Positions 27,384 to 36,530 of a DNA stretch of 64,000 nucleotides are shown here, piece by piece; the first letter of the stretch is position 1; the number at the start of each line of letters is the position of its first letter. This DNA is from GCA-2725625 sp964574215 (GTDB lineage Bacteria > Pseudomonadota > Alphaproteobacteria > Rhodospirillales > UBA2165): assembly GCA_964574215.1 (NCBI GenBank), contig CAZNLR010000020.1, forward strand, positions 14,398-78,397, read 5' to 3'. Position numbers and translations under genes: made by a program. The notes under the pieces are model-generated. The model was not told the origin of the DNA. It made no database searches and worked only from the letters and a program-made list of their open reading frames with translations.

Positions 27384-28528
27384 CCATCAAGGTATCCGAA
27401 CGGGGAATAATTCCGCCTTTCATTGTCATGGATGTCATGCGGGCCGCCAACGAGCGGGCGGCGAGCGGCAAGGATGTCCTTCATCTGGAGGTCGGTCAGC
27501 CCAGCACGTCGGCACCGGCAAAAGTGCTGGAGGTGGCCAAAACGGCGCTGGATATGGATCTTCTGGGCTATACCGACGCCTTAGGGGTTCCCAAGCTGCG
27601 CCAACGCCTGACCGGATATTACGCCGACTATTATGACGCGGAAATAGACCCGGAAAGAATTATTGTCACCACCGGCTCATCGGGCGCTTTCTGTTTGGCC
27701 TTTCTGGCGGTATTTGATGTCGGCGACAAGGTTGCTCTCGCCAGTCCCAGTTACCCGGCCTACAAAAACATATTGCGCGCCCTTGGGGTTGAAGTTGTCG
27801 ATCTGCCGGTGGGACCCGATTCCCACTTTCAGCCAACGCCCGAAATTCTTGAAGACTGCGGCGAAAAACTTGACGGCCTAATCGTTGCCAGCCCATCCAA
27901 TCCGACCGGCAGCATGTTGTCGCGGGACGCCTTGGAGGACTTGGTCAAATGGTGTGCGGCAAATGAAGTCAGGCTCATATCGGATGAGATTTACCACGGC
28001 ATCACCTATGGAGAGAAAGCCTGTACCGCCCTCAGTTTTGATGATGACGCCATTGTCGTGAACAGCTTCTCAAAATACTTTTCCATGACGGGCTGGCGGT
28101 TGGGCTGGATGGTGGTGCCGGAAAATCTTATCAGGGCGGCGGAATGCCTGGCGCAGAATTTGTTTATTTCTCCGCCGACGCTGTCCCAGATAGCGGCAGC
28201 GAGCGTGTTCGATTGCTTTGACGAATTGGATACAAATGTCGCGCGATACGCTAAAAACAGAGAATTGCTGTTGTCCGAGCTGCCAAAAGCGGGAATTGGC
28301 AAACTCGCTCCGTCCGACGGCGCTTTTTACGTCTACGCAGACATCGCCCATCTCACCAATGATAGCGAGGATTTCTGCAAACGAGCGTTGGCGGAAACCG
28401 GTGTGGCATTTACGCCGGGTATCGATTTCGATACGGAACGGGGGGCCAAATCGGTGAGGTTTTCCTATTCGGGCGCGACCGAAGATATGGCGGAAGCGGC
28501 AAGCCGGTTAACCAACTGGCTCGCCTGA
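27380..28528 (+). CDS. Class I/II pyridoxal-phosphate aminotransferase, 382 aa
   Basis: The GTG at 27380 overlaps the preceding stop (GTGA) and starts just before ERGIIPPFIVMDVM, the usual N-terminus of this group; the open frame to 27284 lies inside the upstream gene. The family Asn is in ASPSNPTGS, and the PLP-binding lysine is in SFSKYFSMTGWRLGW. It transfers amino groups between an amino acid and a 2-oxoacid; the specific substrate (aspartate, alanine or other) cannot be decided. It converges on rne with 17 bases between stops. Confidence 0.8.
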   Translation: MTIKVSERGIIPPFIVMDVMRAANERAASGKDVLHLEVGQPSTSAPAKVLEVAKTALDMDLLGYTDALGVPKLRQRLTGYYADYYDAEIDPERIIVTTGSSGAFCLAFLAVFDVGDKVALASPSYPAYKNILRALGVEVVDLPVGPDSHFQPTPEILEDCGEKLDGLIVASPSNPTGSMLSRDALEDLVKWCAANEVRLISDEIYHGITYGEKACTALSFDDDAIVVNSFSKYFSMTGWRLGWMVVPENLIRAAECLAQNLFISPPTLSQIAAASVFDCFDELDTNVARYAKNRELLLSELPKAGIGKLAPSDGAFYVYADIAHLTNDSEDFCKRALAETGVAFTPGIDFDTERGAKSVRFSYSGATEDMAEAASRLTNWLA

Positions 28529-28545
28529 TCGATCCGTTCAAAACA

Positions 28546-31011
28546 TTAAGACCCGGCTAGTTTACTCCACCAACCGCTACGCGCCGCCTTGTCGTCGCTG
28601 GCGGAACCGTTTCCTACGATGGTGACGTTGGAGTCATCCTTTTCGTCTTCGTCCGGTTGCTCCGTTGGCTCCTCAACCTTAGGAGCATCATCGGATGACG
28701 CTATTGGCGCCGGTATTTCTTCCGGCTCTACGGGCTTATCGGAACTTTCCGGTTGATCGGACACGGCAGATTCCGGCTTCGCTTCGACATTTTCCGGCTG
28801 TTCCGGCTTTTCGCCGGATTCTTCCGCTTTTACGGTATCAGACTTCTTGCGGCGGACACGGCGGCGTTTTTTAGGCTTTTCATCCTTTTTGGCATCTTTT
28901 GCCGTTTTTTCATCGCTGCGGTCGCTGGCCTCGGCAGACTCTTCCTGTGTACCTACGTCGGCGTCTGCGGCCGGTTGATCCTCGGATTTTGACGTCGATT
29001 CTTGGTCTTGTCCTTCGGCGTCTCCGGCCGTTTCCGATATCGCTTCCGCTTCGACATTTCTTTTGCGGGTTCGGCGGCGACCGCCTCGCCGTCCCCGGCG
29101 CCGGCGTTGAGATTTCGAATCCTGATCGTCTTCGCTGGCGCCATCACCTTCGGTAGGCGTATCGGATGCGTCGGCATCTGCCGCGGCGGCAATTTCCTCA
29201 TTTTCCACTTTTGTGTCGGTCTCATCGTCGCGCCGTTTGCGCCGCGAACGCCGCCGTCGCTTTTTCTTTTGCGGATCTTCGGATGCGTCCCCTGAAGCAT
29301 CGGCTTTGCCGGGCTTGGTATCTGACGATTTATCGGCGGAATCCTGTTTGCCGCCGTCCGAGCGAATAATTTTATACTCAGGCGGGATCAAACCGTCATC
29401 CTCGCCGACGATAACCCGGATGCCGAATTTACTTTCGATGTCGGCAATCGCTTCGCGCTTGCGGTTGAGGATGTAGAGCGCGACCTGGGAATGAACCTGC
29501 ACTTCGATTTCAGACGAGCGGTTGCGCGCGCCTTCCTCCTCGACGCCCCGCAAGACGTGCAGCGCTGTCGATTCTGTCGATCGGCGAATACCGGTGCCTT
29601 CGCAATGGGGGCAGACTTCGGAAATTGTCTCCGTTATGGATGGCCGCAGCCGCTGGCGGGAAAGCTCCAACAGGCCAAAGGGACTGATCCGTCCGATTTG
29701 AATGCGGGCGCGGTCCTTGCGCATGGCTTCCTTGAGACGCCGTTCCACTGATGTCTGGTTGCGGTGAACGTCCATATCAATGAAGTCGATAACGATCAGA
29801 CCCGCCAAGTCCCTCAGGCGTAGTTGCCGGGCGACCTCGGTGGCGGCCTCCAAATTCGTTTTTAACGCCGTTTCCTCGATATTGCGGCCCCGTGTGGCCC
29901 GTCCCGAGTTGACGTCAACCGCGACCAGGGCTTCGGTGATGTTGATGACAATATATCCGCCTGACTTCAACTGGACGTTGGCGCTGTTCATCGTCTCCAA
30001 CTGGCTTTCGATGTGATAGCGGGCGAACAGGGGGACGATGGGGTCTTTATAAGGCTGCACTTTTTTGGCGTGGCTCGGGATTAGAAGCTTCATCAAATCC
30101 TTGGCCATGCGGTAGCCGGCTTCGCCTTCCACCATCACTTCGTCGACATCGCGGCTGTAATGGTCGCGAACAGCACGTTTGATGATATTGGCTTCTTCGT
30201 GGATCAACGCCGGCGCGGAGGATTCCAAAGTTAGATTCCGGATGCCCATCCACAATTTAATGAGGTACTCGTAATCGCGCTTAATCTCTGCCTTGCTGCG
30301 GTCGGCGCCGGCGGTGCGGACGATAACCGCCATACCTTCTGGAATATCAAATCCGGAAATTATCGTTTTCAGCCGCTTGCGGTCGCCGCCGTTACCGATC
30401 TTTCTCGAGATACCGCCGCCTTTTCCCGTATTCGGCATCAAGACACAATAGCGCCCGGCCAGTGATAGGTAGGTGGTCAGGGCGGCGCCCTTATTGCCAC
30501 GCTCTTCCTTGACGACTTGAACCAGCAGGATTTGCCGCCGTTTTATGACCTCTTGAATTTTATAACGTTTCGCCGGCCAAAATGACCGCCGGGGCGCATC
30601 GACTTCGTCTATATCGTCGCCGCCGATCGTTTCGACTATTTTGTCGCTACCCTTGGCGTTGCCGTTGTCTTCGGCGTCGACGTCAGTATCGTCGTCAGCG
30701 TCTTCGGCGTCCTTGGCGTTGGCTTCGGCGTCCTCGGCCAAAAGCTTCTCGCGGTCGGCGACCGGTATTTGATAATAATCAGGGTGGATTTCACTAAATG
30801 CCAGGAATCCATGCCGATTGCCACCGTAGTCGACGAAGGCCGCTTGAAGCGACGGTTCGACGCGGGTGACTTTGGCGAGATATATATTTCCCTTTAACTG
30901 CCGCCTGGCGGCGGATTCAACATCTAGTTCTTCGAGCTGATTCCCGTCCAACACCGCAACCCGGGTCTCTTCCGGGTGGGCGGCATCGATTAACATTCTT
31001 TTTGTTGCCAT
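28546..31011 (-). CDS. rne: Ribonuclease E, 821 aa
   Basis: The N-terminus MATKRMLIDAAHPEETRVAV leads into an S1 domain broken by a long acidic insertion (about residues 93-145), as in alphaproteobacterial RNase E. The DNase-I-like catalytic domain has VAVDVNSGRATRG and FIDMDVHRN with the metal-binding aspartates, and CPHCEGTG is the zinc-link. The C-terminal third alternates arginine-rich patches (KKKRRRRSRRKRR) with acidic linkers and is probably the disordered degradosome scaffold. It processes rRNA and tRNA and starts mRNA decay. The 440 bases upstream are free of genes. Confidence 0.95.
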   Translation of the reverse strand: MATKRMLIDAAHPEETRVAVLDGNQLEELDVESAARRQLKGNIYLAKVTRVEPSLQAAFVDYGGNRHGFLAFSEIHPDYYQIPVADREKLLAEDAEANAKDAEDADDDTDVDAEDNGNAKGSDKIVETIGGDDIDEVDAPRRSFWPAKRYKIQEVIKRRQILLVQVVKEERGNKGAALTTYLSLAGRYCVLMPNTGKGGGISRKIGNGGDRKRLKTIISGFDIPEGMAVIVRTAGADRSKAEIKRDYEYLIKLWMGIRNLTLESSAPALIHEEANIIKRAVRDHYSRDVDEVMVEGEAGYRMAKDLMKLLIPSHAKKVQPYKDPIVPLFARYHIESQLETMNSANVQLKSGGYIVINITEALVAVDVNSGRATRGRNIEETALKTNLEAATEVARQLRLRDLAGLIVIDFIDMDVHRNQTSVERRLKEAMRKDRARIQIGRISPFGLLELSRQRLRPSITETISEVCPHCEGTGIRRSTESTALHVLRGVEEEGARNRSSEIEVQVHSQVALYILNRKREAIADIESKFGIRVIVGEDDGLIPPEYKIIRSDGGKQDSADKSSDTKPGKADASGDASEDPQKKKRRRRSRRKRRDDETDTKVENEEIAAAADADASDTPTEGDGASEDDQDSKSQRRRRGRRGGRRRTRKRNVEAEAISETAGDAEGQDQESTSKSEDQPAADADVGTQEESAEASDRSDEKTAKDAKKDEKPKKRRRVRRKKSDTVKAEESGEKPEQPENVEAKPESAVSDQPESSDKPVEPEEIPAPIASSDDAPKVEEPTEQPDEDEKDDSNVTIVGNGSASDDKAARSGWWSKLAGS

Positions 31012-31519
31012 TTACTTGTAAACTCCAAGGCCGCGATCCACGAGCCATCAAATTTTGGTCAATAAATCGCGTCATGTTTTGAACGAAGCTGGTGGCGCCA
31101 ACGGACAAATCAAACAGCGCTAACGGTCCGGCCATTTTATTGGTCGACTGCGCGATATGTTTGTTTGTGCAGGCTGCTGTCACCAGCATGAAAATATCCA
31201 ATGTGTTATTTTTAGTCGTGGTACGCTTTGTGCGTAATCGAGTTGGTGCTGATAGACAAAAAACAGTAAATATCGGAACTTAATCTATCTATTATTTAAC
31301 CAGGTCACACCAAATCAAAGACCTGAAATATCCGAATTCATTAACATAACGGTAGGATTTTGGTTCGACAATCATATTCGCACGAAAAAATTCACTCCGT
31401 CGGCATCCGATGCCGGATGTCATTCCGAATAACGGAATGGGAGTGACCGAATTTTGGTGTGGAATTTCGTTGAAGACGGCTTGGGCGACGCGGTATACCG
31501 AACCGTGTTTACGTTTAAA
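31012..31519. other. Gene-free region between divergent rne and amiC
   Basis: These 508 bases hold the promoters and 5' leaders of rne (leftward) and amiC (rightward). The short frames here look random. The only clear structure is the two-hairpin element at 31392-31446. RNase E leaders are often autoregulatory, but I see no element I can name. Confidence 0.6.
31392..31446. repeat. Compact three-way-junction palindromic element
   Basis: A 7-base outer pair TCACTCC/GGAGTGA (31392-31398 and 31440-31446) encloses two perfect hairpins. One is CGGCAT/ATGCCG with a 3-base loop (31401-31415); the other is CATTCCG/CGGAATG with a 5-base loop (31421-31439). It ends 73 bases before the proposed amiC start. 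It could be a dispersed palindromic repeat, or a structured leader of amiC or its promoter region. Both strands can fold. Confidence 0.6.
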
Positions 31520-32866
31520 ATGATCAATAGTTGCTCTACATTCATTCGCCGAGTTATGCGGCCGAACGGGTTTTGGCCGATGGCCGCATTTGCCGCCGTT
31601 CTAATGTTACAAGCGCCGACCATGAACCCGGCCGAAGCTGCAGGAATTAAGGCAACGGACATCCGCATTGGCGTGCATCGGGATAAGACGCGTTTCGTCA
31701 TCGATTTTTCCGAAAACGCCGCCTTTAAAGTGTTTACGCTCGCCAATCCCTATCGGGTGGTGATCGACTTGCCGGAAACGAAATGGTTATTGGAAAATAA
31801 GACATTTCCTGGAAAATCCGGTCTTATCAGTGGGTTAAGGTATGGGTTGTTCCGATCCGATCTGTCTCGCGTGGTTTTGGACGTGTCAGGACCGGTCGGC
31901 GTCAAGACGGCCTTCATGCTGCCGCCGGCAGAAGGCAAGCGGTTCCGGTTTGTCCTCGATTTGGTGAAAAGCACCCGTGCAATTTTTCTTACCAAGCTGA
32001 AGTCGTCAATTAAATCTTCTCACCGAATCAAGGTCCAGCGAGAGGAAGGTGCGTCCGATCCGGCTCAGATTGCCGCCGCAAAACCGCACCAACCGCTAAT
32101 TTTGACGCCACAGCAGTCGGCTTCCCGGGGTAAATTCGTTCCCGGCAGAAAACCGGACCGGTCAAGCCGTCCCAAGCCGGTCATCGTGATTGATCCCGGC
32201 CACGGCGGTGTCGACCCCGGCGCCACCAGCCGGGCCGGTGTGTTCGAGAAACATATTACCTTGGCGGCGGCGCGGGAAATCAAACGGGCCTTGGATCATA
32301 CGGGCCGTTATCATGTTTACCTTACGCGCAACCGGGATATTTTCATTCGGCTGCGGGACCGCATCGCCATCGCCCGTGCAAAAAAAGCCTCGCTCTTTAT
32401 CTCGCTGCACGCGGATACCATAAAAAAGAGGTCTGTCCGCGGCATGTCGGTCTATACGTTGTCGGAAAAAGCCTCGGATAAGGAGGCCGCCGATCTGGCG
32501 GAAAAGGAAAATAAAGCCGACTTGATCGCCGGTATCGATCTGTCAACGGAATCTCAGGATGTAACCAATATTCTGATCGATCTAGCGCAGCGGGAATCCA
32601 TGAACGAGTCGGCCCGCATCGCCGGCGGCCTGGTTACGGAACTGAAAAAAGTGGCGAAAATGCTACCCAACGCTCACCGGTTTGCCGGTTTTGCCGTGCT
32701 CAAAGCGCCGGATATTCCATCAATCCTGATCGAAATGGGGTTCCTGTCTAACCGAGCCGATGAACAGGCATTGAGAAGCAAAAATTTTAGAAGCAGAATG
32801 GCACTGGCCATGGGAAGGGCGATCAATTCATACTTTACACGGATTGAGCAGGCCAAAAAATACTAA
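31520..32866 (+). CDS. amiC: N-acetylmuramoyl-L-alanine amidase with AMIN domain (AmiC-like)
   Basis: The ATG at 31520 gives a basic stretch and signal peptide ending near NPAEAAG; the ATG at 31556 is also possible. An N-terminal AMIN domain (about residues 45-140) precedes the Amidase_3 domain, with zinc ligands in DPGHGGVDPG, FEKHITL and SLHAD and the catalytic Glu in IEMGFLSN. The enzyme cuts the amide bond between muramic acid and the stem peptide, mainly during cell separation. The peptidoglycan synthase gene mrcA follows after about 150 bases. Confidence 0.9.
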   Translation: MINSCSTFIRRVMRPNGFWPMAAFAAVLMLQAPTMNPAEAAGIKATDIRIGVHRDKTRFVIDFSENAAFKVFTLANPYRVVIDLPETKWLLENKTFPGKSGLISGLRYGLFRSDLSRVVLDVSGPVGVKTAFMLPPAEGKRFRFVLDLVKSTRAIFLTKLKSSIKSSHRIKVQREEGASDPAQIAAAKPHQPLILTPQQSASRGKFVPGRKPDRSSRPKPVIVIDPGHGGVDPGATSRAGVFEKHITLAAAREIKRALDHTGRYHVYLTRNRDIFIRLRDRIAIARAKKASLFISLHADTIKKRSVRGMSVYTLSEKASDKEAADLAEKENKADLIAGIDLSTESQDVTNILIDLAQRESMNESARIAGGLVTELKKVAKMLPNAHRFAGFAVLKAPDIPSILIEMGFLSNRADEQALRSKNFRSRMALAMGRAINSYFTRIEQAKKY

Positions 32867-33012
32867 AGCAAATATACGGGACCCGAAGGCTGCTAATAAA
32901 ATTGGCAAAACAGGCCAAGGATGATAGTCAATTGCCATAAACTCGCCTTATTGTTCCCTTACGCCAATAGGGTAAAATCAGAAAACCAAGAACTAGGGTA
33001 ATCGGCTGGCCG

Positions 33013-35439
33013 ATGCTCCGAACGTTTATATTTTTTATCAGCTTTGTTTTGCTGGCCGCCATTGGTGCGGCGGGCGGCGGCGTATTCGTCTTTTACAAAT
33101 ACGGGCGCGGATTACCGGATTACAAACAATTGGCAGATTACGAGCCGCCGGTGATGACCCGCGTTCAGGCCGGTGACGGTCGGCTGCTGGCTGAGTACGC
33201 CAAGGAAAAAAGGGTTTTCGTGCCTCAGGCAGCCATGCCGAGAACGGTGGTGCGCGCCTTTTTGTCGGCGGAGGATAAGAATTTCTTTTACCATCCCGGC
33301 GTTGATCCGCTGGGGATCGTCCGGGCCGTCATCACCAATATCAAAAACATCACCCAGGGCAAACGCCTGGTGGGCGCGTCGACCATTACCCAGCAAGTCG
33401 CCAAAAACTTTCTTCTGACCAGCGACGTCACCATCGAGCGCAAGGTCAAGGAGGCGATTTTGGCGTTTCGCATCGAACGGGCGTTGCCGAAGAACCGCAT
33501 ACTCGAGCTATATCTCAATGAAATTTATCTCGGCTTCGGCTCCTATGGGGTTGCCGCCGCCGCCCTGAATTATTTCAATAAATCCCTCGACAGTCTGACC
33601 ATCGCCGAAGCCGCTTTTCTCGCGGCATTGCCGAAAGCACCCAACAATTATAACCCTCTCAGCAAGCACGGCGCTGCCAAGGGAAGGCGAAATTGGGTGG
33701 TAGGGCGTATGCTGGAAGACGGCGCCATAACCCCGCAACAGGCCAAAAAGGCCATTGCGACGCCGCTGTTTATCCGTAAACGCGACGATACCGAGTTCGT
33801 CGAAGCCGAATACTTCGCCGAGGAAGTCCGCCGGGAACTGGTCAATCGTTACGGCGAGGAAAATCTCTATAAGGGCGGGCTGTCGGTGCGTACGACCATG
33901 GATCCCCACTATCAGCGGATCGCCGAACGGGCATTGAGAAAAGGGCTGGAGTCCTATGATCGCCGTCACGGCTGGCGGGGGCCGGTTGTACATATAGATA
34001 TCGGTGCGGGTTCCGGGCATGACTGGCTGAACCGCTTGGCCGAGATCGATCCGCCCAAAGGATTAGGGCCGTGGCGGCTGGCAATTGTCAGGGAGCTGGC
34101 GGAAAAAGTCGTGGAAATCGGCGTTGACGACGGACGGCTGGGGTCCATCCCTCTGGCGGAAATGAAATGGGCCCGCCCTTGGCTGAAGGAGGAGAAACTA
34201 GGGCCGGCAGTGCGCCGCCCGGCGGATGTATTGACGGTGGGTGATGTCGTTGCCGTTTCGCCAATTTTTGAAACGAAAAAGGGAGAGCCTTATCCCGATA
34301 ACAGTTTCGCCCTGCGGCAAATTCCCGAAATCGAAGGCGCCCTGGTGGCATTGGATCCTCACACCGGCCGTATTTTGGCCATGGCCGGCGGCTATGATTA
34401 CGAAAAAAGCCAATTCAACCGCGTGGTTCAGGCGCGCCGGCAGCCGGGCTCGGCCTTTAAGCCATTCGTCTATCTGGCTGCTCTCGACAAGGGGTTTACG
34501 CCGTCCTCCCTGATATTGGATGCGCCTTTCGTTATCGACCAGGGTCCCGGTTTGCCAAAATGGCGGCCCGCCAACTACACCAAGAAATTCTATGGTCCCA
34601 GTACCATGCGGCTGGGTCTCGAAAAATCCCGAAATCTGATGACCGTTCGCTTGGCGCAAACAGTCGGGATCGAGACCATCGCGCGGTATGCACAAAGATT
34701 TAATATCGTTGACCAACTGCCCCATCAGCTTTCCATGTCGCTGGGAGCCGGTGAAACCACCTTGCTGCGCCTCACCGCCGCCTATGCCATGCTGGTAAAC
34801 GGCGGCAAGAAAATTGTGCCGACGTTGATTGACAGAATTCAGGACCGGCATGGCAAAACCGTATTTCAGCATGACCGGCGGGTGTGTGAAAAATGCCAGG
34901 CGACATTCTGGACCAGCCAACCCGTGCCCAATGTGCCGGATATAAGGGAAGCCGTGGCCGATCCGGCGACCGCTTATCAAATGGTATCCATGCTGGAAGG
35001 GGTGGTTCAGCGTGGAACCGGCCGGCGTATCCGCGATGTGGGTAAGCCGCTGGCGGGTAAAACGGGCACCACCAACAAAGCCCTGGATACCTGGTTTATC
35101 GGCTTTTCACCCGATTTGGCCATCGGCGTATTTGCCGGATTTGATACTCCGCGGTCATTGGGACGAAGGGAGCAGGGCGCCAGCGTATCGGCCCCTATTT
35201 TTAAGGACTTCGTCAAAGGATCGCTGGAAGACAAGCCCAATATCCCCTTTCGCATTCCGCCCGGTATCCGGTTGGTCAGGGTCAACAGCGTCACCGGCCA
35301 ACCGGCCCGGCCCGGTGATAAACGGGTGATCCTGGAGGCCTTCAAACCGGGCACGATTCCTTCCGGACGCCAGGAAGTGCTCGATGGATCGGAAACCGCC
35401 GCTACGGCGCCGGTCGCCGGAACGGGCGGCCTCTACTGA
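33013..35439 (+). CDS. mrcA: Penicillin-binding protein 1A, 808 aa
   Basis: One N-terminal membrane anchor is followed by the GT51 transglycosylase domain (EDKNFFYHPGVDPLGI with the catalytic Glu, GASTITQQVAKNFLL, LELYLNEIYLGFGSYG). An OB-like insert precedes the transpeptidase domain, with SAFKPF (SxxK serine), KSRNLM (SxN-type motif) and GKTGTT (KTG). It polymerises and cross-links peptidoglycan in the periplasm. Its length fits proteobacterial PBP1A. Pairing with amiC places two wall enzymes side by side. Confidence 0.95.
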   Translation: MLRTFIFFISFVLLAAIGAAGGGVFVFYKYGRGLPDYKQLADYEPPVMTRVQAGDGRLLAEYAKEKRVFVPQAAMPRTVVRAFLSAEDKNFFYHPGVDPLGIVRAVITNIKNITQGKRLVGASTITQQVAKNFLLTSDVTIERKVKEAILAFRIERALPKNRILELYLNEIYLGFGSYGVAAAALNYFNKSLDSLTIAEAAFLAALPKAPNNYNPLSKHGAAKGRRNWVVGRMLEDGAITPQQAKKAIATPLFIRKRDDTEFVEAEYFAEEVRRELVNRYGEENLYKGGLSVRTTMDPHYQRIAERALRKGLESYDRRHGWRGPVVHIDIGAGSGHDWLNRLAEIDPPKGLGPWRLAIVRELAEKVVEIGVDDGRLGSIPLAEMKWARPWLKEEKLGPAVRRPADVLTVGDVVAVSPIFETKKGEPYPDNSFALRQIPEIEGALVALDPHTGRILAMAGGYDYEKSQFNRVVQARRQPGSAFKPFVYLAALDKGFTPSSLILDAPFVIDQGPGLPKWRPANYTKKFYGPSTMRLGLEKSRNLMTVRLAQTVGIETIARYAQRFNIVDQLPHQLSMSLGAGETTLLRLTAAYAMLVNGGKKIVPTLIDRIQDRHGKTVFQHDRRVCEKCQATFWTSQPVPNVPDIREAVADPATAYQMVSMLEGVVQRGTGRRIRDVGKPLAGKTGTTNKALDTWFIGFSPDLAIGVFAGFDTPRSLGRREQGASVSAPIFKDFVKGSLEDKPNIPFRIPPGIRLVRVNSVTGQPARPGDKRVILEAFKPGTIPSGRQEVLDGSETAATAPVAGTGGLY

Positions 35440-35536
35440 GCTGACAATTTTCTCGTCGCTATCCTGACTTGAACAAAACGCGCTGAGCGGCGTACCATGG
35501 CAGCCAGGAAAAGCCATTTGAACCGGGGGATACAGC

Positions 35537-36517
35537 ATGGGAAAAATAGATATCGGCCAGGCCGAGCGGCCGCCGCGACGGGCGCGTGACGGGTCGAAGA
35601 CCCAAATGGCGGCGCATTTCTTTAAACGCTATCCTCCGTCGGCCAAGCGCCATACGTTTCTGCGCAACGTGTTGTTCGATTATCGGGACCCGCCGGTCAA
35701 CCCCAATCAAACTGAAATCCCGGAGCCTGAAAAGATCACCGGCGAAATCAAAGGCATGGCTTTATCCATGGGCGTCGATATCGTCGGAGTCGCTGCTTTT
35801 AGCGGCGAGTTCGCATTTGCTGACGCCGATTTGCCGGACCATGACCGGGTGATTGTTTTGGGTAAAACCATGCCTTACGACATCATGGCTGATATCGGCC
35901 CCAAGTCTCAGTCGGTCGTGCATCAAACCTATTTCGACCTAGACGATATCGGTCTGCGGCTGGCCCAGCAGATCGGCGCCTACGGTTACAGTGCTCGTTT
36001 GCAGCCCAATGGCGGTGAATTTCCGCTGATTCCCTACGCCTATCTGGCCGGGCTCGGTGAACTCGGCAAACACGGATCGCTCATTTCTCCGCAGCTGGGG
36101 TCGTCCTTCAGACTAAGCGCTCTGTCGACGGATATGCCTATTAACGTAGACGGTCCAGTGGACGAGGGAATCGAGGAGGTCTGCGCCAGCTGCAACGTCT
36201 GCGAACGTTTCTGCCCCGGGGGCGCCATTCGGCCCGACAAATATACGGTGAACGGCGTCGAGCGGTGGCATGTGGATACGCCGTCCTGTGAACCTTTTTT
36301 CTACAAAATGTACGGCTGCAAAATTTGTCTGATGGTCTGCCCCTTCAACGCCAAGGGCGTATTGAAGGAAGCCTTCAAGCCGACAGCCGAAGACATCCGT
36401 AAAGCGAAAGACGCCGAGGGTCTTTTGAAACTGATCGAAGAACGCACGGATATGAAGTTGGACGATTTCGACTACAGCTTGGATGATGACGAGGAATTGG
36501 CAGGGTCGATCAGGTAG
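35537..36517 (+). CDS. Double 4Fe-4S ferredoxin-type protein, QueG/reductive-dehalogenase-like, 326 aa
   Basis: The C-terminal part holds two cluster motifs: CASCNVCERFCP, then a second set with SCEPFF, CKICLMVCP. The central region (AYLAGLGELGKHGSLISPQLG) resembles the nitroreductase/QueG-like core of the reductive dehalogenase superfamily. There is no Tat signal, so a cytoplasmic location is likely. QueG reduces epoxyqueuosine in tRNA modification; whether this protein does the same or reduces another substrate is not decidable. It is a single gene convergent with the hydrolase at 36531. Confidence 0.65.
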   Translation: MGKIDIGQAERPPRRARDGSKTQMAAHFFKRYPPSAKRHTFLRNVLFDYRDPPVNPNQTEIPEPEKITGEIKGMALSMGVDIVGVAAFSGEFAFADADLPDHDRVIVLGKTMPYDIMADIGPKSQSVVHQTYFDLDDIGLRLAQQIGAYGYSARLQPNGGEFPLIPYAYLAGLGELGKHGSLISPQLGSSFRLSALSTDMPINVDGPVDEGIEEVCASCNVCERFCPGGAIRPDKYTVNGVERWHVDTPSCEPFFYKMYGCKICLMVCPFNAKGVLKEAFKPTAEDIRKAKDAEGLLKLIEERTDMKLDDFDYSLDDDEELAGSIR

Positions 36518-36530
36518 TGCCGTCGACTTA

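Noticed and set aside
31092..31283. 63-residue frame in the rne-amiC gap
   Set aside because: It starts with GTG without a ribosome binding site and has no motif or codon bias.
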